49,096 bases of DNA from CAYMCO01 sp964388955 (GCA_964388955.1 CAYMCO010000039.1:1-49096); one strand, 5' to 3'; counted from the stretch's first letter, positions 34,579 through 43,295 are shown. The notes: generated by a model not told the origin, from the sequence alone. Numbers and translations are program-made.

Positions 34579-35385
34579 ATGAAGATTGCGGTCACCGGCA
34601 AAGGGGGCGTCGGCAAGACGACCCTGACCAGCCTGCTGGCATACACCTTTGCCGATCAAGGATTTCGAGTGCTGGCCATTGACGCGGACCCATCCCCCTG
34701 CCTGGGGGCGGCCCTCGGCTTCCCCGCTCGGGTGCGGGATACCCTGACCCCCATTGCCGAAATGGAAGCGCTCATCTACGAGCGCACCGGCGCGCAGCCG
34801 GGCACCTATGGCGGATATTTCAAGCTTAACCCGCGCGTCGATGACCTGCCCGACCGCTTCTCCGCCTTGCACCGGGGTATCCGTCTGCTTGAACTCGGGG
34901 CGGTTGAGATGGGGGGGGCGGGATGCATCTGCCCGGAAAGCGCCATCTTGCGCGCCCTGGTCACCCATATCCTGCTGCGCCGCGATGAAGTGGTCTTGCT
35001 CGATATGTACGCCGGGGTGGAGCATCTGGGGCGAGCCACCGCCGATTCGGTGGACGCCATGATCATCGTCGTCGAGCCCACCGCCCGCAGCCTTGCAACC
35101 GCGGAACAGATTAGGAAGCTGGCGGAGGACCTCAAACTGCCAAATCTCTTCCTGGTCGGAAACAGGGTGATCGGCGAAGCGGATGAAGCCTTTGTCCGAT
35201 CGAACGCCCCGGGGCTTCCCGTGGTGGGATTCCTGCCCGAAGATGTGCGCGTCCGGCAGGCGGACCGCCAGGGGCAGGCGGTCTACGATCTGGCCCCGGA
35301 GCTGGCCCAGAGGGCCGCTGAGATCATTGACACCGTCCAAGAAGGCATCCAAGCTGGTCAGCCGTCAGGCGAAGAGGACAAATGA
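34579..35385 (+). CDS. cooC: CooC-type ATPase, second copy
   Basis: MinD/ParA-like ATPase of 268 residues related to the gene at 10422. P-loop GKGGVGKTT is at residues 7-15, followed by DADPSPCLG; the metal-binding CxC is Cys116-Ile-Cys118 in GAGCICPES, and DMYAGVEHLGRATADSVD matches the CooC-family motif. I place the start at ATG 34579 from the family's MKIAVTGKGG start; TTG 34546 and ATG 34555 are in frame upstream. Two CooC-like proteins may serve CODH and ACS separately. The stop overlaps the next gene by four bases. Confidence 0.85.
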   Translation: MKIAVTGKGGVGKTTLTSLLAYTFADQGFRVLAIDADPSPCLGAALGFPARVRDTLTPIAEMEALIYERTGAQPGTYGGYFKLNPRVDDLPDRFSALHRGIRLLELGAVEMGGAGCICPESAILRALVTHILLRRDEVVLLDMYAGVEHLGRATADSVDAMIIVVEPTARSLATAEQIRKLAEDLKLPNLFLVGNRVIGEADEAFVRSNAPGLPVVGFLPEDVRVRQADRQGQAVYDLAPELAQRAAEIIDTVQEGIQAGQPSGEEDK

Positions 35386-35837
35386 AGACACTGCGATTTC
35401 TCTTGATCCCGCTCATCATGTTCGGGGTGTTGAGCGCCTGCTCACCAGCCTCCGGGGCCCAGGTCGCCCAAGACGCACAACTTGCGATCGGCAAATCTGT
35501 GGCGGTCAGCGGGGGCGGGCAATATGTGGACATCCAGCCCGAGGAGCTGAAACAGCTCCTGGCCGAAAAGGACTTCCTACTGGTGAACGTGAAGGTGCCC
35601 TATATGGGGCACATCGAGGGCACGGATGCTTTCATCCCTTACAATCAGATCCAGGAGCACTTGGCCGAGCTGCCGTCATCCAAGTCGGACATGATCGTGG
35701 TCTACTGCCGCACGGGATACTCGAGCGCCATCGCGGCCAAGACCCTGGTGAAGTTGGGGTATACGAACGTGTACAACCTGGCCGGCGGTTTCGAGGCCTG
35801 GCAGGCGGCCGGCTATCCGCTGCTGCAGAACAATTGA
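35382..35837 (+). CDS. rhodanese-like lipoprotein
   Basis: A 151-residue secreted protein: basic start MKTLRF, hydrophobic stretch, lipobox LSAC with Cys20, then a rhodanese domain from about residue 48. The active-site loop YCRTGYSSA has Cys109, so sulfurtransferase activity is possible, and NVYNLAGGFEAWQAAGYPL closes the domain. Translationally coupled to the cooC copy by an ATGA overlap. A link between a cytoplasmic nickel ATPase and an extracytoplasmic sulfurtransferase is unusual; role unknown. It is the last plus-strand gene of the cluster and faces the minus-strand regulator. Confidence 0.85.
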   Translation: MKTLRFLLIPLIMFGVLSACSPASGAQVAQDAQLAIGKSVAVSGGGQYVDIQPEELKQLLAEKDFLLVNVKVPYMGHIEGTDAFIPYNQIQEHLAELPSSKSDMIVVYCRTGYSSAIAAKTLVKLGYTNVYNLAGGFEAWQAAGYPLLQNN

Positions 35838-36085
35838 ACGCCCGCGAGGCGGCCTTGGTACTTTATCATCTCGGGACCTGGAGAGCACGCGCGGTGAATA
35901 TCACCATCCCCTTGACGCTGCTAGATCGGTTGTCGGGATGGGAGACTCTTCTATGATTGGCCACTGATTTCGAAGCGGCCCGCTTTCCGGAATTGGAGCA
36001 CGCGCAAAGAATTCCAGTGACCCCGGCATGTTTGCCCAGAAGGCGGGCGATCTCCAGGATGCGGTGGTCAGGCTCGAACACCGGT
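35838..36085. other. convergent gap with possible remnant of a regulator C-terminus
   Basis: No gene is called here. Read on the minus strand past the stop of the STAND protein, fragments such as EPDHRILEIARLLGKHAG and VKGMVIFTARALQ occupy the place where a LuxR-type helix-turn-helix would follow, but there is no intact motif in any single frame. It is either decayed coding sequence or chance. No clear terminator hairpin was found. Confidence 0.3.
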
Positions 36086-38566
36086 TCATGGCCCGAGCCG
36101 GAGCTGCATCTGGGTTGCGACATCCTGCTCGAAGGCCTCGGTCAGATGTGTGACATAGGAAACCAACGGCGGTGAGTCTCCCCAAGCCCCCCGCCCTATA
36201 CCCAAATTGAGCAGCTTCGCCATATCGGGCCCCTCCTGCAAGAAGGTGCGCATGTAGCCCTCCGGCGCAGCGAGGCATAGGCTTCTCGATAACGTCTCCA
36301 GGGCAGGCGCCTCTTGGCCCTGATGTTCCAGTGCCAGCGCGATCAAATTCGAAATCTCGATCAGGGATCCATGCCGGCCCATCCCCTCCGCCCAGATCCG
36401 CAGCGTTTCCAAACGCTCCAGCGCTTCACCTGGCCGGCCAGCCCTGACCATGACCCTGCACCAGGCGGGCTCTCGCACATCATTGGATTGGCCGCGTCCC
36501 TCACTCTGCGTTCGGTATGCCTTTGCCCACCGGACGGCACTCTCCATCTCCCTCCTCGCCAGCCAAAGATGAATTCGGGCGCATTCAATTTCCTGTTCAA
36601 GATCCGGGGAATGCTTCTCCTTGACTCGGGCGCGGTCCGCGCTGTCGAGGATCTCTTGTGCATCGTCCAATTCGCCCTTTGCGAGGCACACGCGGGCCAG
36701 TTGTGTGTATGCGAGGGCAAGATCGGTGGGAGCGCCGCCCCAATGGATCTTTTCCAGAATATCCACCACCCGCTGGGCGCCGGCCTCCGCGCCCGCGAGT
36801 TGATTCCTTTCCAACAGCAGGTCGCCCCAACCTACATCCACCAGCGCGGCAATCACAAGACGCTCGCCCCTTTGCTCCAACTCGGTCTTGGCGGCCTGAT
36901 AGATGTTCTCGGCGTGGCGCAGACGCCCCTGCAGCTTGCGCACCGTCGCTCGCTCGCACATTCCCATGAAAACCGCAATGCGGTTCCCCGCCTCCCGGCC
37001 GAGCCGTTCCATCCGTTCACAGGCTTGTATCGCTCGAGGTAGATCGCCCTGGGCGCGGTGGGCGCGCCCCATCACATAGGCGGTCATGCTGCGCGTGTTC
37101 AACTCATCGTCGGGAAGCAGGTCCTCAGCTTTCCTCGCCAAAGACGTCGCCTCCGACCGGCGGCCTTCTCGGTCTGCCACGAAAGCCTGCACGGCGAGGG
37201 AGCCTCCCCGGAGGACAGAGAGCCCGGGGCCGGTCCCACCCGTGGGGGCGCCCTCCGCCTTCTGAAGCAGATCCTGCGCCTCTTCGGAGCCCCCGGCGAA
37301 GGCCAGTGCCCAAGCCGTCATGATGCACATTCGCGGTTGGGCAGCGAGCACCCGTGAAGGGAGAGATCGCATCCGGGCCAGCAATGTGCTGATTTGCCCA
37401 GTGGCCACAAGCTCATCCATGTCCCCCTGGATGAGATTCACAGCCGCCTCATAGTCCGCCCCCGCCAAGGCGTGACGGAAGGCCCCCCCTGTGAGGCTCA
37501 CCTGCCCTTCGCGCTCGCTCGCCAACCGGTGCAGGGCCTGCATGCTCTCGGGTGTGAACTCCCGCTCGGCACGGCGCTCCAACGCCTGCGCGAAGAGCGG
37601 GTGGAAGCGGAACCACTCTTGACGCTCATCCAGCGGAACAAGGGGAAAGCACTGAGCATACAGATTCGCGAGCCGCCTTTCGGGGTCCTGCTCTCCTGTG
37701 AGTGCGCCGCACAGCTCCCCGTTCAGATGCTCGAGCACAGAACTCCGCAATAGAAAATCCCGCTCCGCAGCCGGCAGTCTCCCCAGCAACTCGCCGAAAA
37801 GGGATTCATAGATGGGGGGCTGGGCATTCTGGATCTGTGCGATGAAATCCGCCGGCCGCGGGCTGAGACGCAGGGACAAGGCGGCCAATTGAAGCCCCGC
37901 AATCCAACCTTGCGTGAATTCATGCAGCGCGGCCACCTGGCCATCGGACAGCCCAAGACGCATCTTCTCATTGAGATACCGCGCGCTGTATTCGGGTGTG
38001 AAGCGCAAGTCGGCCGGCCCGACCTGAAAGATATCCCGCTCCGCCCATTGGGACCGCAGGGAAGGCCTCAATGGGTCCCGGAGGGCCAGCACAAAGCAGG
38101 CTTTTTGCGGCAATTCCCCCAGGAGAAGGTTCATATGATCGTGGATCTCGTCGTTCGTGATCTCCTGATAGTCGTCCAACACCATCAAGGTCGACCTGGA
38201 GCGCCCCTCAAGCTCATGCAGCACATCGGCGATGGAACTTCGAAACCGTGGGTTCTCGGAACGCAGTGCGCCCAGGGCTCCCGCTCCAATTTCTGGGTAT
38301 TGAGTCCGCAGGGCAACGACCCAGGCGGACCAAAAGCGAACCGGGTCATTGTCTTCAGCATCCAGGGAAAGCCAAGCCGCCGCACCGCCAGCGCGCCGCC
38401 CCCAGTCCGCCAGCAGAGTCGTCTTCCCTGCACCGGTGGGGCCGGTGAGCGTGACCAGTCCGCCCTCCATGCCGCGGCGGAGCTTCCCGATCAGCTCGGG
38501 GCGAGAGACGATCTCCGGCCCCAGGGGCGGACAGAAGACCTTGGTCTTCAACTCCAGATTCAGCAA
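36086..38566 (-). CDS. MalT-like STAND ATPase regulator lacking a recognisable HTH
   Basis: An 826-residue signal-transduction ATPase. N-terminal NTPase: Walker A GPTGAGKTT at residues 42-50, Walker B in TLMVLDDYQEI, and VLALRDPLRPSLRSQW, a MalT/GerE-type arrangement; then winged-helix and a long TPR-like helical repeat region (about 340-770). MalT-like proteins usually end with a LuxR-type HTH; here the protein stops after FEQDVATQMQLRLGP with none. Starts at TTG with GGGAG 6 bases upstream. Direct repeats and a possible -10 lie just upstream. It may be a truncated regulator or act through protein contacts. Confidence 0.8.
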   Translation of the reverse strand: MLNLELKTKVFCPPLGPEIVSRPELIGKLRRGMEGGLVTLTGPTGAGKTTLLADWGRRAGGAAAWLSLDAEDNDPVRFWSAWVVALRTQYPEIGAGALGALRSENPRFRSSIADVLHELEGRSRSTLMVLDDYQEITNDEIHDHMNLLLGELPQKACFVLALRDPLRPSLRSQWAERDIFQVGPADLRFTPEYSARYLNEKMRLGLSDGQVAALHEFTQGWIAGLQLAALSLRLSPRPADFIAQIQNAQPPIYESLFGELLGRLPAAERDFLLRSSVLEHLNGELCGALTGEQDPERRLANLYAQCFPLVPLDERQEWFRFHPLFAQALERRAEREFTPESMQALHRLASEREGQVSLTGGAFRHALAGADYEAAVNLIQGDMDELVATGQISTLLARMRSLPSRVLAAQPRMCIMTAWALAFAGGSEEAQDLLQKAEGAPTGGTGPGLSVLRGGSLAVQAFVADREGRRSEATSLARKAEDLLPDDELNTRSMTAYVMGRAHRAQGDLPRAIQACERMERLGREAGNRIAVFMGMCERATVRKLQGRLRHAENIYQAAKTELEQRGERLVIAALVDVGWGDLLLERNQLAGAEAGAQRVVDILEKIHWGGAPTDLALAYTQLARVCLAKGELDDAQEILDSADRARVKEKHSPDLEQEIECARIHLWLARREMESAVRWAKAYRTQSEGRGQSNDVREPAWCRVMVRAGRPGEALERLETLRIWAEGMGRHGSLIEISNLIALALEHQGQEAPALETLSRSLCLAAPEGYMRTFLQEGPDMAKLLNLGIGRGAWGDSPPLVSYVTHLTEAFEQDVATQMQLRLGP

Positions 38567-38600
38567 GAGCTACTCCCACGACTGGCGATGGGGCACCTCG

Positions 38601-38660
38601 ATTATCATCGCGCTCTATTGTCTATGATGGGGCTAGATCTCCATAGCTCAATGGGGCTAG
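38601..38660 (-). promoter_or_regulatory. possible promoter and direct-repeat operator of the STAND gene
   Basis: On the minus strand GATAAT (38606-38601) is a good -10, 35 bases before the TTG start. Two exact ten-base direct repeats (CTAGCCCCAT on the minus strand) at 38627-38636 and 38651-38660 are 24 bases apart, over and upstream of the expected -35, which has no good match. This looks like an activator-dependent promoter; MalT itself binds directly repeated boxes. Confidence 0.35.
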
Positions 38661-38759
38661 GACCCCCATCCCGACTGGTCCATGGCCCAAGGCGATGAAC
38701 GTACGCCTGGTGACGAATTCACCAGGACGCACCCGTTGAGTTCAATTCAGGCAAGCGGT

Positions 38760-39689
38760 TTACGCTTGCGGGGGCAGACGCAGGATTCCCTGCCAGCTCC
38801 TCTTGCCCGAAAGGCCAACCACCAAGTGATAGAGCGCGAATAGCTCCATGGAGAAAGGCAGGTAGCCGCCATATCCGAGAATCGGCATCTCAAAGATGTG
38901 CAGAAAATTCAGGTATGGCACGTGATATACCCATTTCGGATAAGAGTAGTAGTTCCACATCTCCCAGAAGAAACCGCAGATCAAGCCACCGGCCCACAAC
39001 GCTAGAACGGGGCGCCAATCGCCCGCCCGCAGGGTTTCGCCCAGTGACCCATACCCCAACCAGAGGTTAATCGGGGCGAGGATGAAATAGAGTGAGAGCC
39101 ATGTGAACGGGAAGAAGTATCTCGGCCGGAGCAGCAGGGCGGCCAGCATCAACCATCCCGCGGCAAACACAAGCGGAGGCGCCTTTCCGGACAAACGCAG
39201 CCGGGGCCCGCCGCGAAAGCGCGTCAACCACGATGCAGAGCCCACCAACTCCGCGGTGCCAAACACCGCGGGCATGACCGTCGAGAAGCTGAAAGTCGCC
39301 AGGAGGAAGTACTCAGCGTCGGTGAAGTATTGCCGGCCATCATAGACCCAGTTCGCCACTCGCAGATTCATCGCCTCAAATAACCACCACGCAGGAGCCG
39401 AGATCAGAAAGAGACCCACATAGGCCTTTCGGTTGCGCGCAATCAGGGAAGAGCCGGTACGCATGTAGACCAGCGCGTCCACAACCAGACAATACCCCAG
39501 CCACAGTGGGAAGAAGCCCCACTGGGTGCGTAATCCGGACAATCCCCAGTTCAGCCCCCAGAAGACAGCCACCAAACCAAGGCCCAGCCAGCCGCGCTTT
39601 GGAAAGCGGGATCTGACCGGACGGTCTCTCCGCTCATCCCCCACGCTGGTGGGCGTCCCTGGTACACCACCTGGCAACAGGCGACTCAT
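38760..39689 (-). CDS. integral membrane protein of unknown function
   Basis: A 309-residue protein with a basic, polar first 30 residues followed by about seven to eight hydrophobic segments (for example GLGLVAVFWGLNWGLSG, FFPLWLGYCLVVDALVY, AYVGLFLISAPAWWLFEAM, PLVFAAGWLMLAALLL, WLSLYFILAPINLWLGYG, VLALWAGGLICGFFWEMW). It is rich in Trp and Tyr, and WEMWNYYSYPKWVYHVPY is striking. No cofactor motif or known family was recognised. AAGGGGAG precedes the ATG. The gene stands alone between the ferredoxin and the regulator. Confidence 0.75.
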   Translation of the reverse strand: MSRLLPGGVPGTPTSVGDERRDRPVRSRFPKRGWLGLGLVAVFWGLNWGLSGLRTQWGFFPLWLGYCLVVDALVYMRTGSSLIARNRKAYVGLFLISAPAWWLFEAMNLRVANWVYDGRQYFTDAEYFLLATFSFSTVMPAVFGTAELVGSASWLTRFRGGPRLRLSGKAPPLVFAAGWLMLAALLLRPRYFFPFTWLSLYFILAPINLWLGYGSLGETLRAGDWRPVLALWAGGLICGFFWEMWNYYSYPKWVYHVPYLNFLHIFEMPILGYGGYLPFSMELFALYHLVVGLSGKRSWQGILRLPPQA

Positions 39690-39767
39690 GGCTCCCCTTG
39701 GCCTCCGCTCGCCTCGTTCTGTTTGGATTCATCCCCCTGCATCGAGACCAGAAAGGGCGCAGAATCG

Positions 39768-39795
39768 GGATTGGGAGGGCAAGCCCTCCCAATCC
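39768..39795 (-). terminator. perfect 13-base inverted repeat, probable terminator of the ferredoxin gene
   Basis: GGATTGGGAGGGC and its exact complement, separated by AA (effective loop CAAG). It lies 49 bases beyond the stop of the minus-strand ferredoxin gene and before the next start. A weak T-containing stretch (CGATTCTG) follows on the minus strand. The most stable stem seen in the window. Confidence 0.55.
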
Positions 39796-39844
39796 ATCGT
39801 GCGCCCCCACAACAAATCCGATTTGATCTTCGCCGCGGCCCCTG

Positions 39845-40039
39845 CTACGCTGCTACGACGACGCAATCCACGGGACAGACTGAAACGCACTGGGGTTCGT
39901 CATAGTAGCCCTCACATTCCACACAGGTGGTGGCGTCGATCACATAGACGCCATCCTCTTCGCGGACCGACTCGGTGGGGCAGTCTGGCTCACACGCTCC
40001 ACAGGCAATGCATTCATCGGCGATAATTGTCATGGCCAT
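39845..40039 (-). CDS. 2[4Fe-4S] ferredoxin
   Basis: A 64-residue ferredoxin with Cys10, Cys13, Cys16, Cys20 and Cys39, Cys42, Cys51, Cys55, the second motif having the long eight-residue insert (CVECEGYYDEPQC) found in Allochromatium-type ferredoxins. A strong AAGGAGG lies before this ATG, which excludes the longer in-frame starts. It sits downstream of the aldehyde oxidoreductase gene on the same strand and is its probable electron acceptor. Confidence 0.9.
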   Translation of the reverse strand: MAMTIIADECIACGACEPDCPTESVREEDGVYVIDATTCVECEGYYDEPQCVSVCPVDCVVVAA

Positions 40040-40213
40040 AGTGTTGACCTCCTTGTCGAGCATGGGATATCTCGCCATATCGAGACTACCCAACCTTGAA
40101 CTGCCCCGCAATGACAAAGTGCACTAGTTTCATATTGCATCTTCATGCTCATTGTCATCCAGCGAGCGGGCGTCTGCAAGGGAGGGAGGCGTTCCCCAGC
40201 CCTCCGTGCTGGA

Positions 40214-42418
40214 TCACCCGCCCCTCAACCGGCCCGGACCATCATCCGGTGACCGGGCCTGAGATTCGATCAGCGCCACCACCTCGGGGAGATCGATCCC
40301 AAGCTGGCGCACCTTTTCCAACGTGGGGATGCCGTTCGCATCCCATCCCCGGCGCTTGTAGACCGCATCGACGAGAGACTCATAGCGGGCTTCGCGGTAG
40401 GCGCGCAGCCGAGCCATTTTCTCCCGCGTCGTCATGCCATCAGGATCAACGCCGACCTCCGCCCGCAGCTGCTGTTCGTAACGCTCCGCCCGGGAATCAA
40501 ACTCCTCCTCGGTCACCGGTCCTATGGCGCGATACGGAGGGTAATCGTGCTCCCGCGTTCCGTACCCCAGCCGCAGGGCCATCAGCCGCTGGAAGTTGTA
40601 CACACGCTCCGACTGGCGGATCAAATCATCCGCCGTGACCGAATCTCCGGTCATCCCCTCATACAGCCATGTGTAATTCTCGACATGCTCCGGCACCTTC
40701 GCGGGAGCCTCCGTCTGCGCGTTGTCCGCCGGAACAATGTCGTTCCAAGGTAGCTTGCACAAGCCGTGCAGGCTGAACCACGTGCGCCACATAGGGAAAT
40801 AGTGCAAAGCCTCCGCCTTATCCTCGAAGGTTGGGATCTGGTTATTGACTTGGTCCATGAAGATCAACCAGGCCTCGTCATGCTGGGCGCCTTTGATGGC
40901 CAGCGCATAGCCGCCCTGTTGCGCCAGCGATTCCTTGGTGACATACTCTGAGATCTCCAGCCCCTTGACTTCCATAGCAATATCCCGAAGGAAATCCGGA
41001 TCGGCACCATATTGATCCACAAAGTGGTCCTTCATCCGCCGCACGCCTTGCCCCACCAGGGAGCCGAAGCCCTCGCCGCGCGCCATCTGATGCAGAATCT
41101 CCAAGCTGGCGTCGGCGTTTCCCCAGGTCAGTTCCAGCCCACCCGTGCGGGCCTCGTTCAGAATTCCCTCCTGATAGCATTCCATGACAAAAGCCATGGA
41201 ATTCGCAAAGCTGATGGTGTCGATTCCGTACGTGTCGCAATGGAAATTGATCTCCAGGACCGCCCCCGGATCGAAAATCCCGCAGTTGGATCCGACCCCT
41301 GCGATGGTCTCATACTCGGGGCCATCCACCAAGACCGGATCCCCTCGGTAGGGACCTGTCCGCAAATGGTAATGATCCACCGAGTGGGAGCAGGACATGG
41401 CGCATCCCGCCCAGCATCCATCGGGAAGGCCTTGCGTGAATCGCTCTTCCCACACATGCGCATCGATCTTATGCGCTTCCGGATGAGATCCAAAGCGGAA
41501 ATTGTGCACGGGAAGCAAGTCGAAATGGTCCATGATCTCCACCAGATGGGCTGTTCCGATCTTCCGCATCTGGTTCTGCGAGTCGTCCAGGTCCGAAATC
41601 TCTTTGTTGATGCGCTTGCCGGCTTTGCGAATCAACTCCAAATCAGCGGCGTGATTGCTGTCCCCAGAAAGCTCGCTGTATCGCACTACAATCGCCTTGA
41701 TGCGCTTATTCCGGAAGACCCGACCGGTCCCGCCTCTGCCCGCCTGCTTGACCCGCACCGCCTTCCGGCGTTTGTCATACCAGCTGACATTGAGCGCCGC
41801 GAAGTGCACATGATCCGCCGCCTGGCCCGCGGAAACCACAGAGACCGCCATCTTCCCCCGAGCCCCATTGGAGTACATCTCCGTCAGCTGTTCCCCGAGC
41901 ACATGCGTGTCCAGCGCTTCCAGTGGCGCTTCTTCAACCGTCACCCGACCCTCGTCCCCATCAATCAGAATGATGACGTCCCGGTCAGCCTTTCCCTGGA
42001 TTTCCAGCGCATCAAACCCTGAGAACTTGAGATAGGGGCCGAAGTATCCACCCACATTACTGTCGATCACAGAACCTGTCAGCGGAGAGACTGTCACTAC
42101 GGTCGATTTTCCTGCGCCCGGATATGCGGTGATCCCACCAATCGGCCCGCCCGCGATCACCAGTTCGTTTCGACGATCGTCCCATTGAATGGGGCCCTCC
42201 GTCGCGTTCCACAGCAGCCAGAGGCAGAAGCCTCGCCCCCCCGTGAACAGGTCCTTCATCTGTTCGGTCACCGGTTTCTCTTTGATCACATTGCGGGACA
42301 AGTCGACGTACAGGGTCCGGTCAGCATAGCCCCGCTCGACGGGTCGCCGCCGGTAGTCAAATTCCGCCAGCAGCTTGTGGGCGGCCTTCACCTCAGGAAT
42401 TGAATATGCCGTAGCCAT
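40214..42418 (-). CDS. aor: aldehyde ferredoxin oxidoreductase family tungsten enzyme
   Basis: Tungsten-pterin enzyme of the AOR family, 734 residues, longer than the roughly 600 of the archaeal enzymes. N-terminal domain has TLYVDLSRNVIKEKPV, FTGGRGFCLWLLW, GPIGGITAYPGAGKSTVVTVSPLTG and SNVGGYFGPYLKFSGFDALEIQGKA, which form the pterin-binding half. The cluster ligands are Cys residues in GCWAGCAMSCSHSVDHYH and a later Cys in HGLCKLPWND. Such enzymes interconvert acids and aldehydes with ferredoxin, or act on other substrates; specificity cannot be read. GGAGG precedes the ATG. A ferredoxin gene lies downstream; the 174-base gap between has inverted repeats but no gene. Confidence 0.9.
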   Translation of the reverse strand: MATAYSIPEVKAAHKLLAEFDYRRRPVERGYADRTLYVDLSRNVIKEKPVTEQMKDLFTGGRGFCLWLLWNATEGPIQWDDRRNELVIAGGPIGGITAYPGAGKSTVVTVSPLTGSVIDSNVGGYFGPYLKFSGFDALEIQGKADRDVIILIDGDEGRVTVEEAPLEALDTHVLGEQLTEMYSNGARGKMAVSVVSAGQAADHVHFAALNVSWYDKRRKAVRVKQAGRGGTGRVFRNKRIKAIVVRYSELSGDSNHAADLELIRKAGKRINKEISDLDDSQNQMRKIGTAHLVEIMDHFDLLPVHNFRFGSHPEAHKIDAHVWEERFTQGLPDGCWAGCAMSCSHSVDHYHLRTGPYRGDPVLVDGPEYETIAGVGSNCGIFDPGAVLEINFHCDTYGIDTISFANSMAFVMECYQEGILNEARTGGLELTWGNADASLEILHQMARGEGFGSLVGQGVRRMKDHFVDQYGADPDFLRDIAMEVKGLEISEYVTKESLAQQGGYALAIKGAQHDEAWLIFMDQVNNQIPTFEDKAEALHYFPMWRTWFSLHGLCKLPWNDIVPADNAQTEAPAKVPEHVENYTWLYEGMTGDSVTADDLIRQSERVYNFQRLMALRLGYGTREHDYPPYRAIGPVTEEEFDSRAERYEQQLRAEVGVDPDGMTTREKMARLRAYREARYESLVDAVYKRRGWDANGIPTLEKVRQLGIDLPEVVALIESQARSPDDGPGRLRGG

Positions 42419-42509
42419 GGATTTCCTCCGTCATTTCGATGGGCAGCGCCGCCTGCCCCCGGCCGGTCGTCCGGATCCCAGGGTTGCCCAATGCACTGGA
42501 CGTGATCTC

Positions 42510-42535
42510 CCCCGGGAGTAATCGTCACCGGGGGT
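42510..42535 (-). other. hairpin at the end of the C_GCAxxG_C_C gene
   Basis: CCCCCGG / CCGGGGG, 7 pairs with a 12-base loop, spanning the stop codon at 42525-42527. There is no T-run, so terminator function is uncertain; it may partly separate this gene from AOR 107 bases downstream. Confidence 0.35.
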
Positions 42536-42941
42536 CCTGTCGGGCAACATCAGGGCGGTCTTCAGCCTCCGAGAGGGTCATGAGCAAGAGGTTCGCCGCG
42601 CCCTCGACCAATTCGGCGCACGGGGTGCCATCCGGCGAGCCAAAGCCGTGAGCGCGCAGACTCCCGCAGTTGGAATCGCCAAAGCGTTCCACGAAGCGAT
42701 CATAGTAGCGCCTGGTCAGCGCAGCGCACAGGCCGTCGTCCTCCGCCGCTTCCAACCGGCCGTTCAGGGCGCCGATCACCATCGCGCCCCCGCTCAGCGC
42801 GCCGCAGACCTCCCGCTTCATCAAACCGAGGCCGCCTCCCATGGCGGTTGCGGCCCTCCGCAAGTCCTCGGATATCGACCCCAGCATATGCCCGCCTACG
42901 GCGAGCAGTATGGCTTCTGATCAGTGAAAGCCATCCTGCAT
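42525..42941 (-). CDS. C_GCAxxG_C_C family redox protein, probable selenoprotein (UGA = Sec7)
   Basis: Reading from ATG 42941 through an in-frame TGA (42923-42921) gives 138 residues, the normal size of this small redox family of about 140 residues. The UGA is codon 7 in GFH-U-SEAILLAVGGH, where family members have the first conserved Cys; the others are present as Cys46 (CGALSG, the CGAxxG motif), Cys92 and Cys108. GAGGA lies 4 bases before the ATG. A SECIS-like hairpin follows the UGA. The family is annotated elsewhere as containing selenoproteins. An ordinary caller would start at 42887 and lose the first active-site residue. Function is unknown; upstream of AOR on the same strand. Confidence 0.75.
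42885..42912 (-). promoter_or_regulatory. putative bacterial SECIS element of the C_GCAxxG_C_C gene
   Basis: On the minus strand a 12-pair stem (8 pairs including one G-U, a single bulged C on the 5' side, then 4 more pairs) carries the apical loop GUA at 42899-42897. The UGA-to-loop distance is 21 nt and the loop begins with G. A bulged pyrimidine on the 5' side is also a feature of the E. coli fdhF element. Geometry closely matches the element at 23586. Confidence 0.7.
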
Positions 42942-43295
42942 GAGTTCCTCAGCCCGGGACGCGACTTGGTCTCCGCCGCTTCGTGTAGGTGCCGGCATCT
43001 TGCCTCCGCCATTCATCATCTTCCCCATCTCAAGATCTATTGTCGCCCATCCCTCTGAGAGGCGCAAAAGCCGATCTTCCCTAGCCAATGATGACTTTGT
43101 TCTATGGAATGTGGAGGTCGTCCGCAGACGGGGGCGCTTACCGGGGGCGCGGTCGCTGGCAACGGATGACGGAGCTTGTGGCCACCTCCCGGCTCGGAAA
43201 TGTCGTATGCACGCTCACGATGACCGCTGCGCGCCCGACACCATCCGAGTGCCAGTCCGGCGACCGCATTTGCCTGGGGGGCATCTCCCCGAGGG
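42942..43295. other. 354-base gap without recognised gene
   Basis: Open frames on both strands here give low-complexity, Arg/Pro-rich translations with no known motif and no ribosome site. The promoter of the C_GCAxxG_C_C gene should lie in it on the minus strand, but no clear -35/-10 pair was found. Confidence 0.4.
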
